Source: a virus
Length of the DNA: 40,684 nucleotides
Direction: 5' to 3' (one strand)
IMG/VR virus record: IMGVR_UViG_3300022745_000010
Span: 1 to 40,684 of that record
Shown here: positions 15,007 through 21,703 of the stretch, piece by piece
Layout: each line of letters opens with the position of its first letter
Position numbering within the stretch: position 1 is the stretch's first letter
Made by a program: the position numbers and the translations under genes
Notes under the pieces: model-generated
Told to the model about the DNA's origin: nothing
The model's input: only the letters and a program-made list of their open reading frames with translations
Database searches by the model: none

Positions 15007-15209
15007 GCGTCTTTCTCCATGATGTAAACAGGAACAACCGTCCCACCAGTGAGGTAGTGGTTGCTACGCGTTCCGTTTGCGGCATTCACAGCGTCGTGAT
15101 GCCGGCGGTAAAGGCTTGTGCGTCTCGTCCTGTCGTTGCCACTGTGAACGGCCCATCCGACGAGGCGCATCCCGGCTGGCATCACTTGTTCTTTCTCTTC
15201 CGTCGCCAT
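15003..15209 (-). CDS. Hypothetical protein with PAGMRxVG motif (paralogue B)
   Basis: A 68-residue protein with 'VMPAGMRLVGWAVHSGNDR' near its N-terminus, matching the motif of the 72-residue protein at 14474-14692, and a beta-type C-terminus (GGTVVPVYIMEKDA). ATG 15209 lies inside the end of the upstream gene (27-base overlap). The motif is conserved at DNA level too (GGGATGCGC within both). Confidence 0.7.
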   Translation of the reverse strand: MATEEKEQVMPAGMRLVGWAVHSGNDRTRRTSLYRRHHDAVNAANGTRSNHYLTGGTVVPVYIMEKDA

Positions 15210-15382
15210 CTTTGCACCGTCTCCTCTGCAACCTCCAAACAGGCTGCGATAACATTTGCTGACTTGCCTGCGGCTTCTGGCGCGAATGCCAGCGCCCGCA
15301 TCTTCTTGTAGTGCTCTGCGTGGGAAGGAGAAGGGGCCGCCAGAGCAGCGACCGCCTTCTCTCGTAGTGCCGAGACGCTCAT
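15182..15382 (-). CDS. Small putative helix-turn-helix protein
   Basis: A 66-residue helical protein whose C-terminal half (KSANVIAACLEVAEETVQRW) resembles a helix-turn-helix and is followed by a basic tail RRKRKNK. This pattern fits a small DNA-binding protein. It overlaps the upstream gene by ATGA and the downstream gene by 28 bases. Confidence 0.7.
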   Translation of the reverse strand: MSVSALREKAVAALAAPSPSHAEHYKKMRALAFAPEAAGKSANVIAACLEVAEETVQRWRRKRKNK

Positions 15383-15642
15383 AAGAGCTGCCTGTCCTTA
15401 GGCTTGGTGGGGAACTTGTGTCCATCGGGGAACGAGGTTACTCCGGCGATGTTGCGACCCGTTACCGTGGTCTGCCGCCCGTCTTTCCAGTAGACGATTA
15501 GTCCTCCATTTTCGCAATCGCGAACGGACGAAACATCCGGCCATGAGGTGTCAATGACCGCTCCGTACACGGCGTAAATAACGCCGTTGCCCCCGTCGTA
15601 CCCTGTCACAACATCCGTGAAGAAACTGTATACCTTTCGCAT
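15379..15642 (-). CDS. Hypothetical beta-rich protein
   Basis: An 87-residue protein with repeated short beta-type segments (GNGVIYAVYGAVID, GGLIVYWKDGRQTTVTGR). No family recognised. It is placed one base after the stop of the helix-turn-helix gene at 15644. Confidence 0.75.
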   Translation of the reverse strand: MRKVYSFFTDVVTGYDGGNGVIYAVYGAVIDTSWPDVSSVRDCENGGLIVYWKDGRQTTVTGRNIAGVTSFPDGHKFPTKPKDRQLL

Positions 15643-15643
15643 A

Positions 15644-15871
15644 CTACCCTGCCTGCTTCGGCTTCTTGCCGGCTGCTACTGCGTCTCGGATGATGGACCT
15701 GAACTCGTCGTAGATGCCTCCAGAGCGGTCCAGGTAGTTAAAGAGCGAGGAGCGGTCCACGCCGCATTGCTCTGCGGCATCGGCCATGGTGACGCCCTTT
15801 CGGATGAGCGCAGCAATCTTCCGGGCGAGTGGAAGGGATGCCTTAGCGGGCTGGCCGGGTCCGTCAGCCAT
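15644..15871 (-). CDS. Helix-turn-helix DNA-binding protein
   Basis: A 75-residue protein with a classic helix-turn-helix pattern (KIAALIRKGVTMADAAEQCG followed by VDRSSLFNYLDRS) and a basic end (AAGKKPKQAG). Such short homeodomain-like domains occur in phage regulators and at the N-terminus of some small terminases, but this one ends after the domain. The ATG overlaps the previous stop as TGATG. A regulator is most likely. Confidence 0.75.
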   Translation of the reverse strand: MADGPGQPAKASLPLARKIAALIRKGVTMADAAEQCGVDRSSLFNYLDRSGGIYDEFRSIIRDAVAAGKKPKQAG

Positions 15872-16293
15872 CAGTTGTCCGACCCGTTGCTGAGCGTTTG
15901 CTCAATCTCCGCCATGATGGGTGCCGCGTTTTCGCGCACGATTTCAAGTTCGTTCATGATTTGGGCGCGGGCACGCTCTGCCGACGCAAGAGCAGCAGAG
16001 TTCATCTTTCGTGCCAGCGCCGGGGTGCCGATGCCTCGCTGCTGGATAGCGGCCTCCACACGGTCGCGCTCCGCGTTCAGCGTATTTGCAAGATATCCGA
16101 GAACCTGCGCCGCACGCTCTGCACGCACAGCGTATTCCACGAGCGAATCATCATCCTCAAAGTCAACCTCTCCGAGCGCTCGCGAAGAGTCCGCGAGGGA
16201 CACTTTGGCAATGGAAAGGACCGTTTCGTGCACGGCGGTGGCGATGGAGACAAGCGAGTCGCGATGGTGCTTCGGAAGTTTCTGGCTGCTCAT
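15871..16293 (-). CDS. Hypothetical helical protein
   Basis: A 140-residue almost entirely helical protein with acidic and Ala-rich segments (YAVRAERAAQVLGYLANTLN, AIQQRGIGTPALARKM). ATG 16293 overlaps the stop of the nuclease gene. No family recognised; possibly a partner of the nuclease, from coupling only. Confidence 0.75.
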   Translation of the reverse strand: MSSQKLPKHHRDSLVSIATAVHETVLSIAKVSLADSSRALGEVDFEDDDSLVEYAVRAERAAQVLGYLANTLNAERDRVEAAIQQRGIGTPALARKMNSAALASAERARAQIMNELEIVRENAAPIMAEIEQTLSNGSDN

Positions 16294-17201
16294 TTTCTTT
16301 TGGTCCAAATCCAGCGTCCGCTGGCGTTAGAGTAAACCTTGTCGCCGACGTAGACCGGCAACCCTCGCTCCTTCACACCGCCAAGAATCTCGTTGGCTTT
16401 CTTCGCGGCGGCTTGAGCAAGTACTACATCGGTCGCGTAAGAGTCTTGCGCAAGGTCCAGGAGTCTTTTTTCGTCACCCTCGCGGGCGATTCTCTGGAAG
16501 TAGCCGTCCACCGTAGGGCATGACAGGAGGGCCGGGCAGTACGCCTCGCAGCAATGCGGGCCGGGGATGGGCTTGGAGCGCCGGGAAAGGCCATCCAGAG
16601 CGCTTCGGATGCGGCCCTTGTGGACTACGTAGTCCTCAGCCGTGAACTCGCTGGCAACCGTCTTCCCGTCGCTCAGGTAGACCACGCTCGTGAAGATACG
16701 GCCAGGCGGACCAAGCTCGCCGGCGGCCTCAAAGAACGTGGCGGCAAGGGTGTAGACCTGCTCCCAGGCCGTCTTTCCCATGCCCGTCTTCCAGTCCAGG
16801 ATGAGGAGGTCTCCGTCCCGCTCTCCGAGGACGTCAATCGTACCGAAGATGTAGCCCTCCATCTTCGGGTAGTCGCGAGCCGTCATGAGGACTTCGGGGC
16901 CCCACGTCTTGCCGTGGACCGGGTCCCAGCCGACGGTGACCTCCGGCCGAAGCTTCCAGCCTTCCGCGCGGAGCTGCTCCACCTCGCGCTTGCCGCACCG
17001 GAAGAGCTGCTCCTCTTCTTGGGCCGACTCTTCGGGCGTCGCAGAAGATGGCCCCGACGGGAGCCCAAGCATGTAGCGCTCAATGCGCTCGTGGACGCGG
17101 TGGCCTTTCTCGGCCGCTTCGCCGGTTGTGTCCGGCATCTTTGGAAGATGCTCCCACGCCTGGCACGCCAGGACGAGGTTCGTTTTGCTTGCTGTAAACA
17201 T
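16290..17201 (-). CDS. Cas4/RecB-like PD-(D/E)XK exonuclease with probable Fe-S cluster
   Basis: A 303-residue nuclease. The catalytic motifs are Asp123 in GTIDVL, Asp136 and Lys138 in LLILDWKTG, and Gln148 in AWEQVYTL. Four or more cysteines fit an iron-sulphur clamp: Cys13 in LVLACQAW, and Cys217/218, Cys222 and Cys228 in HCCEAYCPALLSC. This layout (one N-terminal Cys, three C-terminal Cys) is that of Cas4/AddB-type nucleases, which resect DNA ends. With ERF and SSB it would form a recombination set. The start is ATG 17201 with TTTGGAG just upstream; the terminator immediately before excludes the longer open frame. Confidence 0.85.
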   Translation of the reverse strand: MFTASKTNLVLACQAWEHLPKMPDTTGEAAEKGHRVHERIERYMLGLPSGPSSATPEESAQEEEQLFRCGKREVEQLRAEGWKLRPEVTVGWDPVHGKTWGPEVLMTARDYPKMEGYIFGTIDVLGERDGDLLILDWKTGMGKTAWEQVYTLAATFFEAAGELGPPGRIFTSVVYLSDGKTVASEFTAEDYVVHKGRIRSALDGLSRRSKPIPGPHCCEAYCPALLSCPTVDGYFQRIAREGDEKRLLDLAQDSYATDVVLAQAAAKKANEILGGVKERGLPVYVGDKVYSNASGRWIWTKRK

Positions 17202-17207
17202 GATGCT

Positions 17208-17236
17208 CCAAAGAAAAGCCCCCATTGCTGGGGGCT
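17208..17236 (-). terminator. Intrinsic terminator before the nuclease gene
   Basis: On the minus strand AGCCCCC-AGCAAT-GGGGGCT (plus 17217-17236) is followed by TTTTCTTT. It lies between the stop at 17242 and the nuclease ATG at 17201, so it ends or attenuates the transcript of the SSB/ERF cluster. Its tail overlaps the ribosome-binding region of the nuclease gene. Confidence 0.75.
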
Positions 17237-17241
17237 GGTTG

Positions 17242-17439
17242 TTAGCGACGGTCTCCACGGGGGTCGCACTGGCCTTCGGTGCCGAACTGGTCGTCGCCCA
17301 GAAGCTCGTCAAGCCATTCGTCAAAAAGCCGGAACGCCTCAGGTTCCCAGTAGTCCATGCCGCCTTCCTTCTGGAGCTTCAGGAGCGCCCGGAGGCGGCG
17401 GCGGATGTTAGAGGCTTTGGTTTTACTTACCTTCCTCAT
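17242..17439 (-). CDS. Small charged hypothetical protein
   Basis: A 65-residue protein with a basic N-terminus (MRKVSKTKASNIRRRLRALL) and an acidic, Trp-containing C-terminal half (WEPEAFRLFDEWLDELLGDD). No family recognised. It is the last gene before a terminator. Confidence 0.75.
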   Translation of the reverse strand: MRKVSKTKASNIRRRLRALLKLQKEGGMDYWEPEAFRLFDEWLDELLGDDQFGTEGQCDPRGDRR

Positions 17440-17442
17440 GGT

Positions 17443-17631
17443 TCAATCCCTGAACTTCGGCAGAACGGCGCCGGGCGGCATGTGTCCACCATACTTTGCA
17501 AGGTCCTGGTAACAGCCCCCCGCAGCGCGCCATCTGGCGGCCCGCTCTTTGGCGTCCTTCTCTGCTTTCTGGTCAGCGAAGTTGCCTGCGCACCAGCACT
17601 CATAACGGCACCCGCGTGTACAATTGAACAT
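17443..17631 (-). CDS. Small cysteine-containing hypothetical protein
   Basis: A 62-residue protein starting MFNCTRGCRYECWCAG, with four Cys in 11 residues (possible zinc or disulphide knot), then a helical charged region (ADQKAEKDAKERAARW). Function unknown. Confidence 0.7.
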   Translation of the reverse strand: MFNCTRGCRYECWCAGNFADQKAEKDAKERAARWRAAGGCYQDLAKYGGHMPPGAVLPKFRD

Positions 17632-17638
17632 GATTTTC

Positions 17639-17854
17639 CTACTTTGCGAGATGTTCCCGCACGTACGCGGGGGTTACCGAGCCGTCTTCCAGGCCGCGGC
17701 GGATGTTGTCCAGGACGGCCGCAGAGCGAGCGCCCTTTCGGAAGGGAATGCTGGCGGACCAGTGAACGCTGTCGTTGTCCACGCCGCTCCCCACGAGCCG
17801 GTCAAAGTCCTCGCCGGGTTCCGCGAGGTGAATCTCCCAGGTTCCGTGGTTCAA
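17639..17854 (-). CDS. Hypothetical protein coupled to SSB
   Basis: A 71-residue acidic protein (WEIHLAEPGEDFDRLVGS; later VLDNIRRGLEDGSVTPAYV). The ATG overlaps the SSB stop, so the two are probably co-translated. No domain recognised. Confidence 0.75.
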   Translation of the reverse strand: MNHGTWEIHLAEPGEDFDRLVGSGVDNDSVHWSASIPFRKGARSAAVLDNIRRGLEDGSVTPAYVREHLAK

Positions 17855-18300
17855 AACAGAAACTCGTCGTCGGGAACTTCGTAGCTCTCGGTCGGGTCCG
17901 GGGCCTTGCGCTGCGGGGCCGTGGCACGGCGCTTCGCGGGGCTGTTGGGACTGCCGCCGCTCGGACGGGCATCGGAGACGAAGACGTCGCGGGAGATTCG
18001 GGGGGCGCCGGTAGCCTTGTCCGTGTAGATGCGGACCGACAGGGTTCCATCCACCTCGCCGAACCAGTTGTCCGCCGTGGGCATCGGCGTGTCACCGAAG
18101 CAACGGAGGTTGTAGTAAGTGTTGACGTAGAACTTGCCGTTCTTCTCGCGAATCTTCACGCCAGCGGCGCGCGCTTCCTCCAACTCCTTGCCGATGATGG
18201 ATTCCGACTCCGCGAAGGAGGCGACCCAGCCGGCCGTGCCGGTCTTGGCAACGTGTTCCTTCGGGTCGTTCAGGTAGCCTTTGAGTGTAACTTTTGCCAT
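17851..18300 (-). CDS. ssb: Single-stranded DNA-binding protein
   Basis: A 149-residue protein with an N-terminal OB-like region (MAKVTLKGYLNDPKEH, GKFYVNTYYNLRCFGD, WFGEVDGTLSVRIYTD), a disordered basic Pro/Ser linker (NSPAKRRATAPQRKAPDP) and a short acidic tail ending DDEFLF. The acidic, aromatic C-terminal tip is the hallmark of SSBs, where it recruits other replication proteins. It lies two genes from the ERF annealing protein. It would protect ssDNA during replication and recombination. Confidence 0.8.
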   Translation of the reverse strand: MAKVTLKGYLNDPKEHVAKTGTAGWVASFAESESIIGKELEEARAAGVKIREKNGKFYVNTYYNLRCFGDTPMPTADNWFGEVDGTLSVRIYTDKATGAPRISRDVFVSDARPSGGSPNSPAKRRATAPQRKAPDPTESYEVPDDEFLF

Positions 18301-18305
18301 GTTCT

Positions 18306-18599
18306 TTATCCTGCGTTGAAACTTGCGAGAATGATTCCGGCCTCTTGTCCTGGATAGGCTCGGCCGATGAGTGTAACACGAAGCGTGTCAGGCTTCACGG
18401 GCCACGTGCACCGACGAAGCTGGCTGCTGAATGATGGATAGCCAAGCCCGTTGTCTGGTTCTTGGTCTGGCTCATCACCGTGGCACGGGTGCATGGCGCG
18501 AGCCTGGCTGGGGGACGTGGCGGCACAGACGAACGAATCGTATTCGTCAAAGCGGTACTCGTCCGTGCGCTCCACCTTGTAGATGCCCAGCTTAGGCAT
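18306..18599 (-). CDS. Hypothetical protein between SSB and ERF
   Basis: A 97-residue protein (MPKLGIYKVERTDEYRFDEY at the start; later ATSPSQARAMHPC). The 'F.V.AA(T)S..QAR' style of segment is common in small phage proteins of unknown function. The ATG at 18599 shares a base with the ERF stop (TGATG). Confidence 0.75.
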   Translation of the reverse strand: MPKLGIYKVERTDEYRFDEYDSFVCAATSPSQARAMHPCHGDEPDQEPDNGLGYPSFSSQLRRCTWPVKPDTLRVTLIGRAYPGQEAGIILASFNAG

Positions 18600-19249
18600 C
18601 AATGCGCCTTAAACAGCGCTACCGCGCCGTCGTAGAGCCGCTGCCAGTCCGGAGATGCGACTCGCGTCGGGTCCTTTGCGATGGTCTTGACCAGGCCCTT
18701 GAGTTCGTCGCGGTCGGTTGCGGCTTCCTGGCCGGCCGCACAAGCTGCCAGGAGAACCAGACCTCGCGCGATACCAGTCGCAACTTCCGGAGAGGGCTGA
18801 GCAGGCTTTGCGGCGGCAGCGGGAGCGGCAGACCGGCGAGCTTCCCCAGCGCGAGCTGCTGCATTGCCGTCGTCGTCCTCGTCAGCCACAACTCCGCAAA
18901 TCGCAGACAGGCCGTAACGACGGGCGTAGGTGATGGCGGAGCCGATTTTCTGGGGGTCATAGGGGTCCTTGAGGCCGATGCGGAAGCCGTCGGAGAGAAT
19001 CTCTCCACCCTCGTGAACGAGCGACGTGGTGACTTCCACGAATCCGTTGCCGCCTTCCACAGTTACGGAGCCGCAGCGCTGTAGGATGGTGATGCCGTTG
19101 GAGTTGTAGGCCTCCTTGCAGGCGGCGAAGACGCTTCCAAGGTCGGCGTACGCCTTCTTGAAGTGCGGGTTCTCCGCGTCCTTGAGGGCGACCTTCGTGG
19201 CCTTCTGTGCAGCGACGAGCGCTACCGCGAACTCTTTTGAAATGCTCAT
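18599..19249 (-). CDS. erf: ERF-family single-strand annealing protein
   Basis: A 216-residue recombinase. The ERF core is visible as 'DAENPHFKKAYADLGSVFAA', 'GITILQ' and 'GSAITYARRYGLSAICGV' with ADEDDDGN after it, the typical ERF end of domain. An Ala/Pro-rich linker and a C-terminal helical region follow. ERF proteins anneal complementary single strands and help circularise or recombine phage DNA. With SSB, VRR-NUC and the Cas4-like nuclease it makes a recombination module. Coupled by ATGA to the upstream gene. Confidence 0.9.
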   Translation of the reverse strand: MSISKEFAVALVAAQKATKVALKDAENPHFKKAYADLGSVFAACKEAYNSNGITILQRCGSVTVEGGNGFVEVTTSLVHEGGEILSDGFRIGLKDPYDPQKIGSAITYARRYGLSAICGVVADEDDDGNAAARAGEARRSAAPAAAAKPAQPSPEVATGIARGLVLLAACAAGQEAATDRDELKGLVKTIAKDPTRVASPDWQRLYDGAVALFKAH

Positions 19250-19461
19250 TCGGACACCTCGTCGTCGCCTTCGTCGCCGTTGTAAAGGTTGATGGTTGCC
19301 GTGAAGGACTTGCTGCGCAAGACCATTCGCCGTCCGCCGCGGATGTACAGGCTGTAAAGAACGGCGGCTGCGAAGCCGGCGAAGACGCGCATGACGAGGG
19401 TGAAGGTCTTGGTGAGCGGGACTTCCGAGATGCGGAGTACCGGGGGAAGTAGGCTGGTCAT
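19246..19461 (-). CDS. Small membrane protein
   Basis: A 71-residue protein with one hydrophobic segment (LVMRVFAGFAAAVLYSLYI) followed by a basic stretch (RGGRRMVLRSK) and an acidic end (NGDEGDDEVSE). The charge pattern suggests one membrane pass with the C-terminus in the cytoplasm. Coupled to ERF by ATGA. Function unknown. Confidence 0.7.
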   Translation of the reverse strand: MTSLLPPVLRISEVPLTKTFTLVMRVFAGFAAAVLYSLYIRGGRRMVLRSKSFTATINLYNGDEGDDEVSE

Positions 19462-19643
19462 TTCAGTTTTCCGATGGCTTGTTGGATGGTTGCGCCGGTT
19501 CCCCGGAGCTTGTCGCCGTTGTACTTGGTAACGGTTACCGTAACCTTACTAACGGATTCGTCTGCGTCAACGTCAATACTGAGCGCGACGCCTGCAAAAG
19601 AGCGGATAAGGTGAGCGAGGGCTTCGGAGTCCTGCGAGGTCAC
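19458..19643 (-). CDS. Small hypothetical protein (GTG start)
   Basis: A 61-residue protein (VTSQDSEALAHLIRSFAGVA, then beta segments SKVTVTVTKYNGDK). GTG 19643 overlaps the upstream stop as GTGA and has AAGGAG 5 bases upstream, so it is preferred over a longer frame. No family recognised. Confidence 0.75.
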   Translation of the reverse strand: MTSQDSEALAHLIRSFAGVALSIDVDADESVSKVTVTVTKYNGDKLRGTGATIQQAIGKLK

Positions 19644-19972
19644 GCGCACTCCTTGGGGTTGTGCCAGCAAATGTCTTGCGGAATCTGGCGCTTGAGCCGG
19701 TATGGATGGGGTTCGCAAACACCCGCGAGAGGCCGGCCATTGCGGAGCGCTTCGGCGAACCAGCAGCGGTATGGATTGTTCACAACGTAAGATGCGCACA
19801 GCGGGTTAGCTGCCCAAGCGTCGCGCCAACCGCGGCCGTTGTAACCCCATATGCTTCTTGCGCGCTTGCCGTAGAGGTTGTGCCCGATGTTATTGCGCCC
19901 TTGATTCGGCGAGGGCCTTTGCCAGGCATCCAAGCAGGAAAAGGAGGCTGCCGAAAGCGTGGATGAAATCAT
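19640..19972 (-). CDS. Hypothetical Trp/Cys-containing protein
   Basis: A 110-residue protein; the part after residue 30 looks coding (GKRARSIWGYNGRGWRDAWA, CASYVVNNPYRCWFAEALRN, four Cys in total). The start ATG 19972 has GAGGTGA upstream but lies inside the 48-residue membrane peptide gene, with 83 bases shared in another frame. The N-terminus is therefore less certain than the rest. Confidence 0.65.
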   Translation of the reverse strand: MISSTLSAASFSCLDAWQRPSPNQGRNNIGHNLYGKRARSIWGYNGRGWRDAWAANPLCASYVVNNPYRCWFAEALRNGRPLAGVCEPHPYRLKRQIPQDICWHNPKECA

Positions 19973-20036
19973 TTTTGCTCACCTCAAAAAGGATTGCCAC
20001 GAAGTTGATGGTCGCGAGAATGAGGAAGATGTTCAT
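19890..20036 (-). CDS. 48-residue membrane peptide
   Basis: ATG 20036 shares its last base with the upstream stop (TGATG) and the frame ends with TAA at 19890. Two hydrophobic stretches (MNIFLILATINFVAILFEV and HAFGSLLFLLGCLAKAL) separated by a short polar turn suggest a hairpin membrane peptide. The exact coupling supports a real gene below common size limits. Its 3' half is overprinted by the start of the 110-residue gene. Confidence 0.65.
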   Translation of the reverse strand: MNIFLILATINFVAILFEVSKNDFIHAFGSLLFLLGCLAKALAESRAQ

Positions 20037-20515
20037 CAGCTGGTCTCCGGTGGGTGGTTGCCGTTATAGAACTCGGCCGCGGTCAAGGCCGCGTCCACGA
20101 AGTCACCGTCGCCTGGGAAGATTTCCCCATCCGCGAAGTCCTTGAACTCCAGCTCTTTCAGGAGCTTGATGCCCTCTTCGCGCGTCGCGTAGTAGGTGCA
20201 GCCGCCGCCGTCTTCGGCGGAGTCGTCGCGAATCCAGTCGGAGATGGCGACGTCCGTTTCTTCCGGACCGAGGACGTGGTAGACGAGGTGGCCCGTGCCC
20301 GTTTGGCGGTTGTAGGAGAAGCCTCGGAGGACGCGCGAGCCGTCTTCTTCTTTGCGGCACCGCGAGATGATGCGGCACTGGACGCGGCCGTTGACTCGTT
20401 CTTGAGTGCTTGCGTCATAAGACGCACGGAGATGCTCTTCCAGAAGTGCAGAGCTGAGCGCGTCAGGTCCGCTTGCTGCTGGTTTCCCAGCGTGGTTGAA
20501 TCGTCCTTGTTCCAT
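20036..20515 (-). CDS. Hypothetical acidic protein overprinting the nuclease C-terminus
   Basis: A 159-residue protein. Its C-terminal part is clearly coding in character (VAISDWIRDDSAEDGGGCTY, EEGIKLLKELEFKDFADG). The start chosen is ATG 20515 with CGGAG just upstream; ATG 20533 is the alternative. It shares 358 bases (20158-20515) out of frame with the VRR-NUC gene, an unusually long overlap. No family recognised. Confidence 0.75.
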   Translation of the reverse strand: MEQGRFNHAGKPAASGPDALSSALLEEHLRASYDASTQERVNGRVQCRIISRCRKEEDGSRVLRGFSYNRQTGTGHLVYHVLGPEETDVAISDWIRDDSAEDGGGCTYYATREEGIKLLKELEFKDFADGEIFPGDGDFVDAALTAAEFYNGNHPPETS

Positions 20516-20862
20516 TTGTGCTCCGGGTGACATTCTTGTAGCTCTCGGATGATGAGTTCGGCGACCTGCTGCTTGTCCCACGCGATGCAGTACTTGGCAA
20601 GGGTTTTCTTGGACCACTTGAGCTGCATTTCCGCCTGAGTCGGGCGGACCTTTCCGCCAGGGGCCTTCAGCTCCAGGCCGAAGAGGAGCCCATCGGGCCG
20701 GAGAATCATCACGTCTGGCATACCGGGCGGACCGGAGCCAATCTTTCGCCCTGCGACGAACGCAGAGCCGGAATTCATGCGCCAGAAAAGGAGGCCGGAC
20801 TCCTCAAGGGAGTCCAGCACCCAGGTCTGGAGTTGGGCCTCAGGCCCCTTCTTGCGGGTCAA
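20158..20862 (-). CDS. VRR-NUC type nuclease (TTG start)
   Basis: A 234-residue protein whose first ~115 residues form a VRR-NUC (PD-(D/E)XK) domain: GPPGMPD with Asp50, then GLELKAPGG with Glu64 and Lys66, and Gln76. VRR-NUC enzymes cut branched DNA such as flaps and junctions. Residues after ~116 are encoded in the region shared with the 159-residue gene; beyond ~150 they are low-complexity Ser/Thr/Ala/Lys/Arg, probably a consequence of the overprinting or a basic DNA-binding tail. The TTG start at 20862 has GGAG 7 bases upstream and overlaps the previous gene's end by 23 bases. Confidence 0.8.
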   Translation of the reverse strand: MTRKKGPEAQLQTWVLDSLEESGLLFWRMNSGSAFVAGRKIGSGPPGMPDVMILRPDGLLFGLELKAPGGKVRPTQAEMQLKWSKKTLAKYCIAWDKQQVAELIIRELQECHPEHKWNKDDSTTLGNQQQADLTRSALHFWKSISVRLMTQALKNESTAASSAASSRGAAKKKTARASSEASPTTAKRARATSSTTSSVRKKRTSPSPTGFATTPPKTAAAAPTTRRAKRASSS

Positions 20863-21175
20863 CCAATTTCTCCGTGTCGGGAAGGGGAATCTGTTGGCAG
20901 ACGAAAAGCTTGCAGTCGTCTTCTGCGCGAATGGCCCCAAGCATCTTCAGCTCGTTGTAGACTGAGTCGGCGTGGCTCGTGGCTTCGGGGAAGGTGCCGA
21001 AGAGCGATTCGTGACGGATGCGCTGAACGCGCGGGGGAGAGCTTCCGCCGGCATCGTACTGCGTGGTTTCAATGACCACGAAGTAGGACTTCTCGGGGAC
21101 TGCTTCCGGAATCTCGGTCGTCGTGTCAGTTGCCAATTGGGCCTCGGTCGGGACGGGGTTTCGTTTCGCTGCCAT
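20840..21175 (-). CDS. Hypothetical protein
   Basis: A 111-residue protein with a Thr/Glu-rich N-terminus, then beta and helix segments (EKSYFVVIETTQYDAGG; ATSHADSVYNELKMLGAIRA). It overlaps the 108-residue gene by 50 bases and the nuclease by 23 bases. No domain recognised. Confidence 0.75.
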   Translation of the reverse strand: MAAKRNPVPTEAQLATDTTTEIPEAVPEKSYFVVIETTQYDAGGSSPPRVQRIRHESLFGTFPEATSHADSVYNELKMLGAIRAEDDCKLFVCQQIPLPDTEKLVDPQEGA

Positions 21176-21452
21176 GTTTGTTGAGTCTCACGTACTTCGC
21201 CGCAAGGCGGTTGTTGGTCTCTTGCTCGGTCTCCAGTTTGAAGATGAATCTCTCGCTGGCAAGGGAGCTGATGCAAAAAACTTCAAAGACCTGGGTGCCC
21301 TTCACGATGATGCCGAAGGGCGGCCATCCCATGAACTTCCGGATGGCCTCGCTCACAAGGAGCGTTTTCACGCGCCCCCGGAGATTGTCCATGCCGCTCA
21401 TGAAGTCAAGGAACGGCTGCACTTTTTTCGGGGACTTTTTGTCGTCGGTCAT
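21126..21452 (-). CDS. Hypothetical protein
   Basis: A 108-residue protein with a basic, helical N-terminal half (VKTLLVSEAIRKFMGWPPFG) and a beta segment (GIIVKGTQVFEVFCISS), ending in a basic tail. It overlaps neighbours on both sides. Unknown function in the replication cluster. Confidence 0.75.
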   Translation of the reverse strand: MTDDKKSPKKVQPFLDFMSGMDNLRGRVKTLLVSEAIRKFMGWPPFGIIVKGTQVFEVFCISSLASERFIFKLETEQETNNRLAAKYVRLNKHGSETKPRPDRGPIGN

Positions 21453-21703
21453 CGCCGCACCGTGACCTTTGTTACCTTGAAAACCTCTTTGCCGTCAGGA
21501 GCGCATTCTTGTTGGGACTTTTCTTTCATGGCCATGGCGGCCAGGCTGTCGGATAGAAACCTTTCTCTGAACGAAATGTTAAAAACCCATGAAAAGCCAC
21601 CCCGACCTTCTTTTCCAAGGTAGCACCCATCCTTGCGACGGACGACCCAGTACGTTCCGATGACCTTCTTTTGCTTATGATTTTTGTCGGGTTCCAGGCT
21701 CAT
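21449..21703 (-). CDS. Hypothetical basic protein
   Basis: An 84-residue basic protein (HKQKKVIGTYWVVRRKDGCY, later EVFKVTKVTVRR). ATG 21703 lies 29 bases inside the helicase 3' end; upstream parts of this frame are a low-complexity shadow of the helicase and are excluded. Function unknown. Confidence 0.7.
   Translation of the reverse strand: MSLEPDKNHKQKKVIGTYWVVRRKDGCYLGKEGRGGFSWVFNISFRERFLSDSLAAMAMKEKSQQECAPDGKEVFKVTKVTVRR

Noticed and set aside
20036-20617. Translation of the second gene from the beginning of the open frame at 20617
   Set aside because: The first ~28-34 codons upstream look like a shadow of the nuclease core; ATG 20515 has a good ribosome-binding site.
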